Below are positions 14,144-22,345 of a stretch of 25,114 bases of DNA, in pieces. The stretch is from Abiotrophia defectiva_A (GTDB lineage Bacteria; Bacillota; Bacilli; Lactobacillales; Aerococcaceae). Position 1 is the first letter of the stretch; each line of letters opens with the position of its first letter. The notes beneath the pieces were generated by a model that was given only the letters and a program-made list of their open reading frames with translations, was not told the DNA's origin and ran no database searches. The position numbers and the translations under genes are program-made. The DNA lies in contig CAUUNL010000023.1 in assembly GCA_963546405.1 (NCBI GenBank), positions 1 to 25,114 on the forward strand, read 5' to 3'.

Positions 14144-15064
14144 ATGGAACTAGGCAAGTTAGCAACAGAACAAGCCAACCCCCTGTCGCAGGCCATTGAG
14201 ACCCTGTCAGTGGCCGAAATCACCCAGCGCATGAATCAAGAAGATCAAGGAGTCCCCTTAGCCGTCAGGCAATCCTTGCCAGAGATTAATGCCTTTATAG
14301 AAGCCCTGGTACCCGTTATGGCCCAAGGCGGTCGCCTCTTTTATATAGGGGCAGGAACTTCAGGCCGACTAGGTCTCTTGGATGCCTCGGAATGTCCCCC
14401 AACCTTTGGCGTCGCCCCTGATAGAGTCCAAGCCCTTATGGCTGGCGGCTTAGAGGCCATGACCCAGGCCATTGAAGGGGCTGAAGACGACCAAGCAGCA
14501 GCTGTCCAGGACTTGGCCGCGCTTAAGCTGTCTGACAAAGATGCCTTAGTCGGTATCGCAGCCTCAGGCCGTACCCCCTATGTGGTGGCTGCTTTACGTT
14601 ATGCTAAGGAGCAGGGCGCTTTGACGGCGGGCCTGGCCTGTGTTAAGGAGGCCGAGCTTAGCCAGTGGGCAGATTATCCAATCGAAATTCCGGTGGGGCC
14701 AGAAATTATTGCTGGTTCTAGCCGACTCAAGGCGGGGACAGCGCAAAAGTTGGTGCTCAATATGATTTCCACCACTGCCATGATTCAATTAGGTAAGGTC
14801 TATCAAGGTTACATGGTCGATGTCCAAGCCACCAACCAAAAATTGATTGACCGCGCCCATCGTATTATTGCCGCCACAACTGGTTTGTCCTTGGAGCAGG
14901 CAGCGACTTATTTTCAAGCAGCCCATGGCCAGGTCAAATGCGCCATTCTTATGGCCTTAACGGGTTGTGATTTGGCGGGCGCCCAAGCCCTCTTGGCTGA
15001 TAATCAAGACCACATTGCCCAGGCCATTCAAGCCAGCCAGCAATCAGTAAATAAGCAAGATTAA
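14144..15064 (+). CDS. murQ: N-acetylmuramic acid 6-phosphate etherase
   Basis: This 306-residue SIS-domain enzyme cleaves the lactyl ether of MurNAc 6-phosphate to give GlcNAc 6-phosphate and D-lactate in the cytosol, a step of cell-wall sugar salvage. The signature IGAGTSGRLGLLDASECPPTFG is complete, with Glu83 at the catalytic position known in E. coli MurQ and Glu114 also conserved (IEGAEDD). The length is typical. AAGGAGG (14130-14136) lies 7 bp before the ATG. It is the first gene of an operon with the MurP-type permease (17 bp further on) and MupG, which supply its substrate. Confidence 0.96.
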   Translation: MELGKLATEQANPLSQAIETLSVAEITQRMNQEDQGVPLAVRQSLPEINAFIEALVPVMAQGGRLFYIGAGTSGRLGLLDASECPPTFGVAPDRVQALMAGGLEAMTQAIEGAEDDQAAAVQDLAALKLSDKDALVGIAASGRTPYVVAALRYAKEQGALTAGLACVKEAELSQWADYPIEIPVGPEIIAGSSRLKAGTAQKLVLNMISTTAMIQLGKVYQGYMVDVQATNQKLIDRAHRIIAATTGLSLEQAATYFQAAHGQVKCAILMALTGCDLAGAQALLADNQDHIAQAIQASQQSVNKQD

Positions 15065-15081
15065 ATTAAGGAGGTATTACC

Positions 15082-16503
15082 ATGAATGAATTAGCAAGTC
15101 GAATTCTATCCCTAGTGGGGGGCAAGGAAAATGTCCTAGCCAATGCAACCTGTATGACGCGTCTGCGCCTGACCCTGCGCGATCTATCCCTAGTGGACCA
15201 AGAGGCCCTCAGGCAAGTGGAAGGGGTCATGGGCCTAGTCGTCCAAGACCAAGTGCAAGTCATCCTAGGACCGGGCAAGGTCAATCAAGTCGGGTCAGCC
15301 TTTGCTCAATTAACAGGTCTCAGTCTGGGCTATGAGGAGCTGGCGGCCGACCAAGTGGCTAAGGCTAATAAAGCCCAACAAAAGGCTAAGTATGACAAGC
15401 CCCTGCAACGTTTCTTGCAACGGATTGCCAACATCTTCATTCCTTTGCTGCCGGGGATTATTGCAGCCGGTATGATCAATGGGATTGCCAATGTCATCAA
15501 TGTCTCCAACCAGAATGCCTGGGCCGGCGAATGGTGGTTCCAAGCTATTCGGACCATGGGTTGGGCCCTCTTCGCCTTCTTGCCAATTTATGTGGGCATG
15601 AATGCGGCCAAAGAATTCAAGGGCAGTGCGGTTCTGGGTGGCATGGCCGGTGCCTTGTCCGTGGCAGTTCCAAGCATGCCCCTCTTGGCTAAGGTGGCAG
15701 ATGCGCCTATCCTTCTGCCTATTACCAATAAGGCCTTCTCGCCAGGTGCCGGTGGTCTCCTAGCGGCTCTCTTCATGGGGATTTTCTTCGCCTACCTAGA
15801 GCGGGCCATTCGCCGTATCATGCCTGATCTTTTGGATACCTTCTTCACGCCACTCCTGACCGTCGTAGTCGGGGTGCTGGTATCAGTCATTGTCATTCAA
15901 CCGCTGGCTGCTCTGGTTACAGACGGGATTTATGCTAGCTTAGATTACTTCTATACCCAATTGGGTGCCCTAGGTGGCTTCATTCTCTCCGTTGGCTTCT
16001 TGCCACTGGTTTCTGTGGGCCTTCATCAAGCCTTAACACCAATTCATACCATGTTGAATAATCCGCAAGGCCCAACGGCCGGGGTCAACTATCTCTTGCC
16101 AATTCTTATGATGGCAGGGGGCGGTCAAGTCGGCGCGGGTCTGGCCCTCTACCTCAAATCACGCAACAAACGTCTGAGACAATTGACTCGTGACTCCTTG
16201 CCAGTCGGCATCCTAGGGATTGGTGAACCCATGATGTATGCCGTGACTTTACCTCTAGGTAAACCATTTATTACGGCCTGCTTGGGTTCAGGTCTGGGGG
16301 GTGTCCTAGCGGTCCTCTTCCATCTAGGGGCTGTCTCCCAAGGGGTATCCGGTCTCTTCGGCTTGCTGATTATGGTGCCGGGCACACAAATCTCCTATGT
16401 CATCGCCATGCTAGGAGCTTATCTAGGTGGCTTTGTCTTAACCTGGTTCTTCGGGGTGGATGAAGCTCGGATTGCTCAAGTCTATGGTGGCGATAGTCAA
16501 TGA
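15082..16503 (+). CDS. murP: PTS EIIBC component, MurNAc (MurP) type
   Basis: This 473-residue permease of the glucose/sucrose PTS superfamily imports and phosphorylates its sugar. The N-terminal EIIB domain (about 1-85) carries phospho-Cys24 in NATCMTRLRL, followed by the EIIC domain with many TM segments from about residue 110, including GIGEPMMYAVTLPLGKPF. No EIIA domain is fused, so a separate glucose-type EIIA must donate the phosphate. The length equals that of E. coli MurP. Placement between murQ and mupG supports MurNAc or MurNAc-GlcNAc as substrate. AAGGAGG lies 7 bp before the ATG. The sequence alone cannot exclude another amino sugar or beta-glucoside. Confidence 0.88.
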   Translation: MNELASRILSLVGGKENVLANATCMTRLRLTLRDLSLVDQEALRQVEGVMGLVVQDQVQVILGPGKVNQVGSAFAQLTGLSLGYEELAADQVAKANKAQQKAKYDKPLQRFLQRIANIFIPLLPGIIAAGMINGIANVINVSNQNAWAGEWWFQAIRTMGWALFAFLPIYVGMNAAKEFKGSAVLGGMAGALSVAVPSMPLLAKVADAPILLPITNKAFSPGAGGLLAALFMGIFFAYLERAIRRIMPDLLDTFFTPLLTVVVGVLVSVIVIQPLAALVTDGIYASLDYFYTQLGALGGFILSVGFLPLVSVGLHQALTPIHTMLNNPQGPTAGVNYLLPILMMAGGGQVGAGLALYLKSRNKRLRQLTRDSLPVGILGIGEPMMYAVTLPLGKPFITACLGSGLGGVLAVLFHLGAVSQGVSGLFGLLIMVPGTQISYVIAMLGAYLGGFVLTWFFGVDEARIAQVYGGDSQ

Positions 16504-17528
16504 AAGGACAGGTAGTCGGCTTTTCCTTCTATAGTAATCAGTCCCTAGACGACAACCTGGCTCGGATTGACCGTTTTAGTCAGCAAGGCCTTGGCCACGC
16601 CTTTACCAGTCTTAACCTAAGCCCTCATTATAAGCCGGTTGAGCTTGACTTGATTATGGCGGCCTGCCATGAAAAAGGGGTCCAGGTTATGGCGGACATT
16701 AATGAAGCCAGTCTGGACCGCTATGGCCTGGACCGCCTACAAGCCTGGGGCTTCGGCTCCTTGCGAGTAGATGCCGGACTAACGCCCCAGCAGATGGCCG
16801 TCCTCAGCCAGGCCAGTCACCTGGTCCTTAATGCTTCGACCCTTACGGGGCCCTTACTAGAAGAATTAGCTCAAGCAGGGGTCGATTTGAGCCGGGTCTG
16901 GGCTGCCCATAACTATTATCCCAAGGTCTATAGTGGCCTCAGCCAGACCTATGTCCTGGATCAAAATCAAAGACTGCATGCCCTAGGTATTCCCTGCCTG
17001 GCCTTTGTCAGTGGCCAGGTGGCTAGGGGCCCTTACTTTGACGGTCTCTGTACAGTCGAGCAGACCCGTCAGTGGCCAAGTCAGCAGGCGGCCCTCTACC
17101 TCTTATCACAATGCCAGGTGGACCGGGTCTACATAGGGGATTGTGATGTCAGTCAAGATCAATTGAGACGCTTGGCCAGCCTTAATGATGGCTTGGTAGA
17201 CTTGCAGGCTCAGGCGCCACAAGCCTTGCTAAATCAGGTCTGGTCTAATCGGCCGGATCCCAGTGATTGGGTCATCCGGGCCTCGGAAACCCGCCAAGCC
17301 TTGCGTGGCCAAGAAGTGGTGGGGCAGCCTGGTCCTCGCCAACGAGGGGACCTGGTCCTGGGCCGAGCCAACTATGGTAGCTATGCCAATGAACTGGAAA
17401 TTTGCCTGACAGACTTGCCAGCGGATGACCGCCAGGCCATTGTCGGGCAGGTGGCCAGCTCAGATCTAGGCCTCCTGGATTATATTCGGGGCGACTGGTC
17501 CCAGTTTCGTTTGTCACTGAGCGAATAA
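16500..17528 (+). CDS. mupG: 6-phospho-N-acetylmuramidase, MupG/DUF871 family
   Basis: This 342-residue protein has a TIM-barrel-like N-terminal domain (VGFSFYSNQSLDDNLARID, VMADINEASL, LRVDAGLT, HNYYPKVYSGL, AFVSGQVARGPYF) and a smaller C-terminal domain from about residue 245. This is the DUF871 family, one member of which, S. aureus MupG, was shown to hydrolyse MurNAc 6-phosphate-GlcNAc after PTS uptake. Its ATG overlaps the stop of the permease gene (ATGA, 16500-16503), so the genes are translationally coupled. Together the operon would import the disaccharide, split it and convert MurNAc 6-phosphate to GlcNAc 6-phosphate. No murR-type regulator gene is in the cluster. Confidence 0.92.
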   Translation: MKGQVVGFSFYSNQSLDDNLARIDRFSQQGLGHAFTSLNLSPHYKPVELDLIMAACHEKGVQVMADINEASLDRYGLDRLQAWGFGSLRVDAGLTPQQMAVLSQASHLVLNASTLTGPLLEELAQAGVDLSRVWAAHNYYPKVYSGLSQTYVLDQNQRLHALGIPCLAFVSGQVARGPYFDGLCTVEQTRQWPSQQAALYLLSQCQVDRVYIGDCDVSQDQLRRLASLNDGLVDLQAQAPQALLNQVWSNRPDPSDWVIRASETRQALRGQEVVGQPGPRQRGDLVLGRANYGSYANELEICLTDLPADDRQAIVGQVASSDLGLLDYIRGDWSQFRLSLSE

Positions 17529-17533
17529 AGCGA

Positions 17534-17570
17534 CCCCCATTGTGGCTAGAATAAGTCCATGATGGGGGTT
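17534..17570 (+). terminator. Possible terminator after mupG
   Basis: ACCCCCAT and ATGGGGGT pair across about 20 bases. No T-run follows, so efficiency is doubtful. A second small hairpin, ATGAGA (17612-17617) with TCTCAT (17623-17628), lies further on. Confidence 0.4.
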
Positions 17571-17839
17571 GAATATTTGGCTAAAAATGCTAAAGTGAAA
17601 AGGTTTGCTCTATGAGAAGTTCTCTCATCGTTTCTTGGGTCACATAAGGATTCTTATTTTAAGTTTGTGCTATCACGTAAATGAAAGCGGATAAAGGCAG
17701 GAGTGAGACAATTATTACTGAACTATAATAATTGTATTAAGTTCACCCCTAAATAATGGAGTCTAGTCAAATATGGTGGTATACTAAAGATATCGACTGG
17801 AGAATAATCGAAATATTTTTATGTGAAAGAAGTGATCAA
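17571..17839 (+). other. AT-rich intergenic region before rex
   Basis: No gene is seen. The stretch holds a cre-like sequence, ATGAAAGCGGATAAA (17681-17695, one mismatch to the loose CcpA consensus), and a perfect 10-bp inverted repeat ACAATTATTA / TAATAATTGT (17708-17735, 8-nt centre). An extended -10, TGGTATACT (17777-17785), is the likely rex promoter and lies 54 bp before the start codon. Confidence 0.55.
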
Positions 17840-18502
17840 ATGCGTAGAGAAATACCAAAAGCAACTGTGAACCGGCTTCCTATTTACCATCGTTATTTAC
17901 GATTTTTACAGAATGCCGGTAAGAAGCGGATCTCATCTACTGAACTCAGTGATGCGGTGAAAGTAGACAGTGCGACCATTCGTCGTGACTTCTCATACTT
18001 TGGCGCCTTGGGCAAACGGGGCTATGGCTATGATGTTGATTACTTATTAGACTTCTTCACCAAGACCCTGAACCAAGATCGTCTGACTTCCGTGGCCCTG
18101 ATCGGGGTAGGGAATCTAGGGAATGCGCTCCTCCATTATAACTTCCGCAAGAACAATAATGTGCGGATTGGGGCAGCCTTCGAAGTAGACCCTAAATTGA
18201 TTGGGACCATTCAATCAGGTGTGCCAGTTTATTCCATTGATGAGCTGGAAGAGCAATTAGAAGCCCAAGGAATTGAAATTGCCCTCTTAACGGTGCCACA
18301 AGAAGAGGCACCTGCAGCGGTAGAACGTTTGGTGGCAGCAGGCATCAAAGGGATTCTCAACTTCACGCCATTGCGTTTTGATGTACCAAGTCATGTTCGT
18401 ATGCAACACGTGGACTTAACCAACGAATTGCAAACCTTGATTTATTTCATCGACAGCAACATGCATCAGCATGATGACTTTGTGGATTTCCGCAGACATT
18501 AA
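17840..18502 (+). CDS. rex: Redox-sensing transcriptional repressor Rex
   Basis: This 220-residue protein has an N-terminal winged helix (IPKATVNRLPIYHRYLRFL, ISSTELSDAVKVDSATIRRDFSYFGALGKRGYGYDV) and a Rossmann domain with the NADH-binding GVGNLGNALL. It ends in a C-terminal helix that swaps in the dimer (LIYFIDSN). Rex senses the NADH/NAD+ ratio and represses fermentation and respiration genes when NADH is low. ATG 17840 gives the standard length. The frame is open upstream to ATG 17756, but that adds 28 atypical residues without a ribosome site. The gene is monocistronic and followed by a strong terminator. Confidence 0.96.
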   Translation: MRREIPKATVNRLPIYHRYLRFLQNAGKKRISSTELSDAVKVDSATIRRDFSYFGALGKRGYGYDVDYLLDFFTKTLNQDRLTSVALIGVGNLGNALLHYNFRKNNNVRIGAAFEVDPKLIGTIQSGVPVYSIDELEEQLEAQGIEIALLTVPQEEAPAAVERLVAAGIKGILNFTPLRFDVPSHVRMQHVDLTNELQTLIYFIDSNMHQHDDFVDFRRH

Positions 18503-18505
18503 AAT

Positions 18506-18545
18506 AAAGGCGACTAGGACGGGGTCCTGGTCGCCTTTGTTTTGT
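18506..18545. terminator. Terminator between rex and the Nudix gene
   Basis: AAAGGCGACTAGGA pairs with TCCTGGTCGCCTTT across a short loop and is followed by GTTTTG. It lies between convergent genes and can act on both strands. Confidence 0.88.
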
Positions 18546-18551
18546 CTATCT

Positions 18552-18962
18552 CTATAGGGAGGAGCCTTCTTGGGCCAGCAGCTGAGCCGCCGGTATATCG
18601 ACGGGTGCCCATTCTAGGCTCATGAGGTCTTGGGGCTGGACCCAACGACTAGCCTGGTGCTCGAGCAAAGTCAGACTGCCGGATAGAATCTTAGCCTTGT
18701 AGACCGCCAGCTGAATCGTGGCGAATTCGTAGGCGTATTCCGCCGTCGTCACCCAGTCACCGACTTCAATATCGAGGGTCAGTTCTTCCTTAATTTCCCG
18801 TGCAAGAGCTTGGGCTTCTGTCTCGCCAGCTTCTAGCTTACCGCCTGGGAATTCCCAGAGGCCGGCTAGACTCATTTGCTGGCCACGTTGTAGGCAGAGG
18901 ACCTGGCCATCTTGGATAATGGCGGCGCCTACTACACGAATGATTTTACCTGTCTTTGTCAT
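18552..18962 (-). CDS. MutT-type Nudix NTP pyrophosphohydrolase
   Basis: This 136-residue Nudix hydrolase of the MutT group probably hydrolyses (oxidised) nucleoside triphosphates to monophosphates. The opening IIRVVGAAIIQDGQVLCLQRG and WEFPGGKLEAGETEAQALAREIKEELTLDI contain the Nudix box (G-x5-E-x7-RE-x2-EE). The late Gly of the consensus is Thr here, but the metal-binding RE and EE are intact. The start at 18962 follows GGAGGG by 6 bp; the frame is open to 19043 without a better site. Substrate preference (8-oxo-dGTP, CTP analogues or others) cannot be read from the sequence. Confidence 0.9.
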   Translation of the reverse strand: MTKTGKIIRVVGAAIIQDGQVLCLQRGQQMSLAGLWEFPGGKLEAGETEAQALAREIKEELTLDIEVGDWVTTAEYAYEFATIQLAVYKAKILSGSLTLLEHQASRWVQPQDLMSLEWAPVDIPAAQLLAQEGSSL

Positions 18963-19062
18963 GTCAATCCCTCCACTTTTCTTCACTCCTATCCTAGCGC
19001 GTCCGGTCTCTATCGTCAAGAGCGCCGCTTTTGTCAAAGCCAAAATAGCAAGTGTTTTTTTC

Positions 19063-19091
19063 TTGCTTTTTTGGCAGCTTATCTCTATAAT
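19063..19091 (+). promoter_or_regulatory. Promoter of the riboswitch-ATPase unit
   Basis: TTGCTT (19063-19068), 17-bp spacer, TATAAT (19086-19091). The transcript would start about 20 bp before the first riboswitch helix. Confidence 0.65.
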
Positions 19092-19117
19092 AGTAAGAGT
19101 AATATAACCATTGACTT

Positions 19118-19206
19118 CATAAGGGAGTAACTAGAGCCTAGCTCGTTGGTATCAACAAATATGTAGCATCTGCTGCTGGTACTGACTGAAATAGTGAGAC
19201 TTATGC
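19118..19206 (+). ncRNA. yybP-ykoY (Mn2+) riboswitch-like leader
   Basis: The leader contains AAGGGAGTA near its 5' end, the ATCAACA segment in the middle and TGAGAC near its 3' end. These are hallmarks of the yybP-ykoY class, which senses Mn2+. A closing helix P1 forms between CATAAG (19118-19123) and CTTATG (19200-19205), and an internal helix can form in the GTAGCATCTGCTGC region. The downstream gene is a Ca2+/Mn2+-type P-ATPase, the gene class this riboswitch controls in Lactococcus (yoaB) and Streptococcus (mgtA). The identification is by motif, not by covariance search. Confidence 0.78.
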
Positions 19207-19243
19207 TGATTCACTCGTTGGGTGGCGGCATAGGTCTTTTTTT
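19203..19243 (+). terminator. Riboswitch-controlled terminator
   Basis: ATGCTG (19203-19208) pairs with CGGCAT, with an upper stem CACTC / GGGTG, followed by AGGTC and seven T. The left arm shares ATG with the 3' strand of the riboswitch closing helix, so the two structures exclude each other: ligand binding would favour read-through. Confidence 0.65.
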
Positions 19244-19292
19244 ACAAGCTGGGCTAGCCAGTATGAGGAAATGGATTAAATAGGAGGTTACT

Positions 19293-21965
19293 ATGTCAAC
19301 AAAATTATCAGCCTATAACCAAGAGGCGCAAGCCGTCATTGACAGCTTAGAAAGCCATGTTGAGACGGGCTTGACATCTGCAGTGGCAGCGCAACGCTTG
19401 GAAGAGTTCGGTCCTAATGAACTCAAGGCCGAGGCTCATTCAACCCTCTTGCAGAAGTTTATTGAGCAATTCAAGGACTTCATGATTATCATCCTCTTGA
19501 TTGCGGCGGCTGTCTCCTTCGTGGCTAGCCACGAGTGGCACGACGCGGTCATCATTCTCCTGGTGGTAGTGCTTAACGCCATTATGGGGGTAATCCAAGA
19601 AGCTAAGGCTGAAGAAGCTATTGATGCCCTCAAGGAAATGGCCTCGCCTGACGCCCGCGTTCGCCGTGATGGCAATGTCATGACCGTTAAGTCTCATGAC
19701 TTGGTGCCAGGCGATATCGTCTTATTGGAAGCTGGGGATATTGTGCCAGCGGATATGCGTTTGATTGAAGCCAACTCACTCAAGGTGGAAGAAGCTGCCT
19801 TGACCGGGGAATCGGTGCCAGTTGATAAGGACATCAGCGTCATTGCAGAAGAAGGTGCTGGGATTGGGGACCGCCATAACATGGTCTTCTCTAGCACCAA
19901 CGTAACTTACGGTCGTGCCTTAGCCATTGTAACAGCAACTGGGATGAATACCGAAGTCGGCCATATTGCCAGCATGTTAGCCAGCGCTGAGAAAACCAAG
20001 ACCCCATTGCAACGCGACCAAGACCGTTTGGGTAAGACCTTGACTATTATGATCTTAGTTATTGCGGCTGTAACCTTCATCGTTGGTTTGTTGCGTGGCC
20101 GTCAGATTCCTGACATGCTCTTAGTGTCTATCTCCTTGGCCGTGGCTGCTATTCCGGAAGGCTTGCCAGCTATTTCAACCATTATCCTCTCTATCGGGAC
20201 CCAAACCATGGCCGACCGTAAGGCTCTGGTTCGGACCTTGCCTGCCGTTGAGACCTTGGGTGGGACCCAAATTATCTGTTCCGATAAGACGGGGACCCTG
20301 ACCCTTAACAAGATGACCATTGAAAAAGCCTACTATGATGGGGTTCTCCACAATGCCTCTGAAGACTTAGATTTAGATTTACCGCTCTTACGTTCCATTG
20401 TTTTGGCTAACGACACGGAAGTGGACGCCGAAGGTAATTTGATCGGGGATCCAACCGAAACTGCTATGGTTAAGTTTGCCTTAGACAAGGGCTATCCTTT
20501 GGCTGAGCGCTTGGCTAGCTTCCCACGGGTGGGTGAGATTCCATTTGACTCTACCCGTAAATTGATGACCACCGTCCACCCGCTAGCGGATGGCCGCTAC
20601 CTAGTAGCCACCAAAGGGGCGCCAGACCAATTGCTCAAACGCTGCCTTCACAAGGACTTTGGCGGCCAAGTGACCGAATTGACCGAGGCTGATCGTCAAG
20701 CGATTCTAGCTGAGAATACAGGCATGGCGCGCCAGGCCTTACGTGTCTTGGCAGGGGCTTACAAGATTATTGATCAATTGCCTAGCAAGTTCGAGTCTGA
20801 GGAATTAGAACATGACTTAATCTTTGCTGGTTTAGTCGGCATGATTGACCCTGAGCGTCAAGAAGCCGCAGATGCCATTGCCGTAGCCAAAGGGGCCGGC
20901 ATGCGGACCGTCATGATTACCGGTGACCACGCCGAGACCGCGCAAGCCATTGCGGAACGTCTGGGTATCTTGGATCCAAACGAAGACAACCACCATCACG
21001 TCATGACCGGGGCCGAACTGGATGCCATTTCTGATCAAGAATTAGAAGCGCGTGTCCAAGACTTGTCAGTCTACGCCCGCGTTTCGCCTGAGCACAAGGT
21101 GCGCATTATCAAGGCTTGGCAGTCTAAAGGTAAGACCGTGTCCATGACTGGGGACGGGGTTAATGATGCGCCTTCCCTCAAGCAAGCAGATATCGGGGTC
21201 GGCATGGGGATTACCGGGACCGAAGTGTCCAAGGGTGCCTCTGACATGGTCCTAGCAGACGATAACTTCGAAACCATCGTCGTGGCAGTAGAAGAAGGGC
21301 GTAAGGTCTTCGCCAACATCCAGAAGGCTGTCCAATATCTCTTGTCAGCTAACTTGGGTGAGGTCATTACCCTCTTCGTCGCCACCTTATTAGGTTGGAC
21401 TATCTTGCAACCTGTTCATATTTTATGGATTAACTTAGTGACAGACGTCTTCCCAGCCATTGCTTTAGGGATGGAAAAGGCCGAGCCAGATGTGATGAAT
21501 CGTCCGCCACGGACCAAGGAGTCTAGCTTCCTATCTAACGGCATCTTGCCAAGTATCCTCTATCAAGGGGTCTTGGAAAGTGCGCTGACCCTCTTCATCT
21601 ACTGGTTAGCTCGTCAATGGTACCACCAAGAAAACTTGGCCGAAACCATGGCCTTTGCGACCTTAGGTTTGATTCAACTCTTCCATGCTTTCAACGTCAA
21701 GTATGTCTTCACTTCTCTCTTCACAGGGAAAGCCTTCGATAACAAATTCCTTAACGGCGCAGCCCTCTTGTCGGCTGTCATGTTACTAGGCGTTATCGTC
21801 ATTCCAGGCATCAACGACTTCTTCGATGTGACTGCGCCAACCCTCCCACAATGGGGCTTGGTACTCGCTGTATCCTTCAGCATCATCGTGTTAGTCGAGC
21901 TGATCAAGTGGGGCCTACGCACTAGTGGCCTAGCTGACAAGTTAAGCAAACAAGAAACCAAATAA
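19293..21965 (+). CDS. P-type cation-transporting ATPase (Ca2+/Mn2+ type)
   Basis: This 890-residue P2-type ATPase has the actuator motif TGES (171-174), PEGLP in M4 (288-292), phosphorylated Asp331 in DKTGTLT, and hinge MTGDGVNDAPSLKQADIG. About ten TM helices are present. M5 (LSANLGEV) and M6 (NLVTDVFPA) keep Asn/Glu and Asn/Asp residues like the SERCA cation ligands, so Ca2+ or Mn2+ is the likely cargo. With the Mn2+-riboswitch-like leader, a role in Mn2+ export, as for lactococcal YoaB or pneumococcal MgtA, is the best reading; Ca2+ export like Listeria LMCA1 is an alternative. AGGAGG lies about 6 bp before the ATG. It is a single-gene unit. Confidence 0.94.
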   Translation: MSTKLSAYNQEAQAVIDSLESHVETGLTSAVAAQRLEEFGPNELKAEAHSTLLQKFIEQFKDFMIIILLIAAAVSFVASHEWHDAVIILLVVVLNAIMGVIQEAKAEEAIDALKEMASPDARVRRDGNVMTVKSHDLVPGDIVLLEAGDIVPADMRLIEANSLKVEEAALTGESVPVDKDISVIAEEGAGIGDRHNMVFSSTNVTYGRALAIVTATGMNTEVGHIASMLASAEKTKTPLQRDQDRLGKTLTIMILVIAAVTFIVGLLRGRQIPDMLLVSISLAVAAIPEGLPAISTIILSIGTQTMADRKALVRTLPAVETLGGTQIICSDKTGTLTLNKMTIEKAYYDGVLHNASEDLDLDLPLLRSIVLANDTEVDAEGNLIGDPTETAMVKFALDKGYPLAERLASFPRVGEIPFDSTRKLMTTVHPLADGRYLVATKGAPDQLLKRCLHKDFGGQVTELTEADRQAILAENTGMARQALRVLAGAYKIIDQLPSKFESEELEHDLIFAGLVGMIDPERQEAADAIAVAKGAGMRTVMITGDHAETAQAIAERLGILDPNEDNHHHVMTGAELDAISDQELEARVQDLSVYARVSPEHKVRIIKAWQSKGKTVSMTGDGVNDAPSLKQADIGVGMGITGTEVSKGASDMVLADDNFETIVVAVEEGRKVFANIQKAVQYLLSANLGEVITLFVATLLGWTILQPVHILWINLVTDVFPAIALGMEKAEPDVMNRPPRTKESSFLSNGILPSILYQGVLESALTLFIYWLARQWYHQENLAETMAFATLGLIQLFHAFNVKYVFTSLFTGKAFDNKFLNGAALLSAVMLLGVIVIPGINDFFDVTAPTLPQWGLVLAVSFSIIVLVELIKWGLRTSGLADKLSKQETK

Positions 21966-21977
21966 GCATAAAGCCCG

Positions 21978-22010
21978 CCACCTCTGACCTAGCTCGGAGG
22001 TGGTTTTTTT
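21978..22010 (+). terminator. Terminator of the ATPase gene
   Basis: A 10-bp stem CCACCTCTGA / TCGGAGGTGG (one T-G pair), a 6-nt loop and seven T. Confidence 0.93.
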
Positions 22011-22034
22011 GCGTTAGAAGGCCTAGAAAAAGGC

Positions 22035-22345
22035 GCGTCACATTGTATTGCGCCCTGCCACGCCGCATTAGAGCTTGGCCATGTCGCATTGGGCCCCGCC
22101 ATGTCGCGTTGGGCCTCCAACACGACGTGGCTCCACCTCAAAGGCACCAAAACAGCCCAAAAGAGGGCAAAAAGAGTGCGCCACGTCGTATTGGGCCCCT
22201 GCCATGTCGCGTTGGAGCTCCAACGCGACGTGGCTCCGCCTCCAAGGCACCAAAACAGCCAAAAAGTGAGCCAAAAAAGCGTGCCACGTCGTATTGGGCC
22301 CCGCCATGTCTTGTTAGACCTCCAACGCGACGTGGCTCCGCAACT
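22035..22345. repeat. GC-rich tandem repeats of about 103 bp with internal palindromes
   Basis: Three consecutive units start at 22078, 22180 and 22283 (periods 102 and 103); the third is cut short near 22340, and a degraded part-unit lies before the first. Each unit has two direct arms (GCCAYGTCGYATTGGGCCCC, then GCCATGTCGCGTTGG), an inverted arm CCAACGCGACGTGGC, and an A-rich spacer around GGCACCAAAACAGCC. In the middle unit the last two arms make a 34-bp palindrome (22201-22234) with one mismatched pair. Open frames run through it on both strands but look like by-products of the repeat. I do not recognise the family. Confidence 0.9.

Noticed and set aside
17732..17747. Rex operator (TTGTATTAAGTTCAC)
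   Set aside because: It has half-sites resembling TTGTG and TTCAC but the spacing is one base short and the outer bases do not match the Rex consensus.
17756..17839. N-terminal extension of Rex from ATG 17756
   Set aside because: No ribosome site, residues unlike Rex, and it overlaps the likely promoter; the standard Rex start is at 17840.
22035..22345. CRISPR array
   Set aside because: Units are about 103 bp with internally conserved sequence and only two and a half copies; there are no short repeats with unique spacers and no cas genes.
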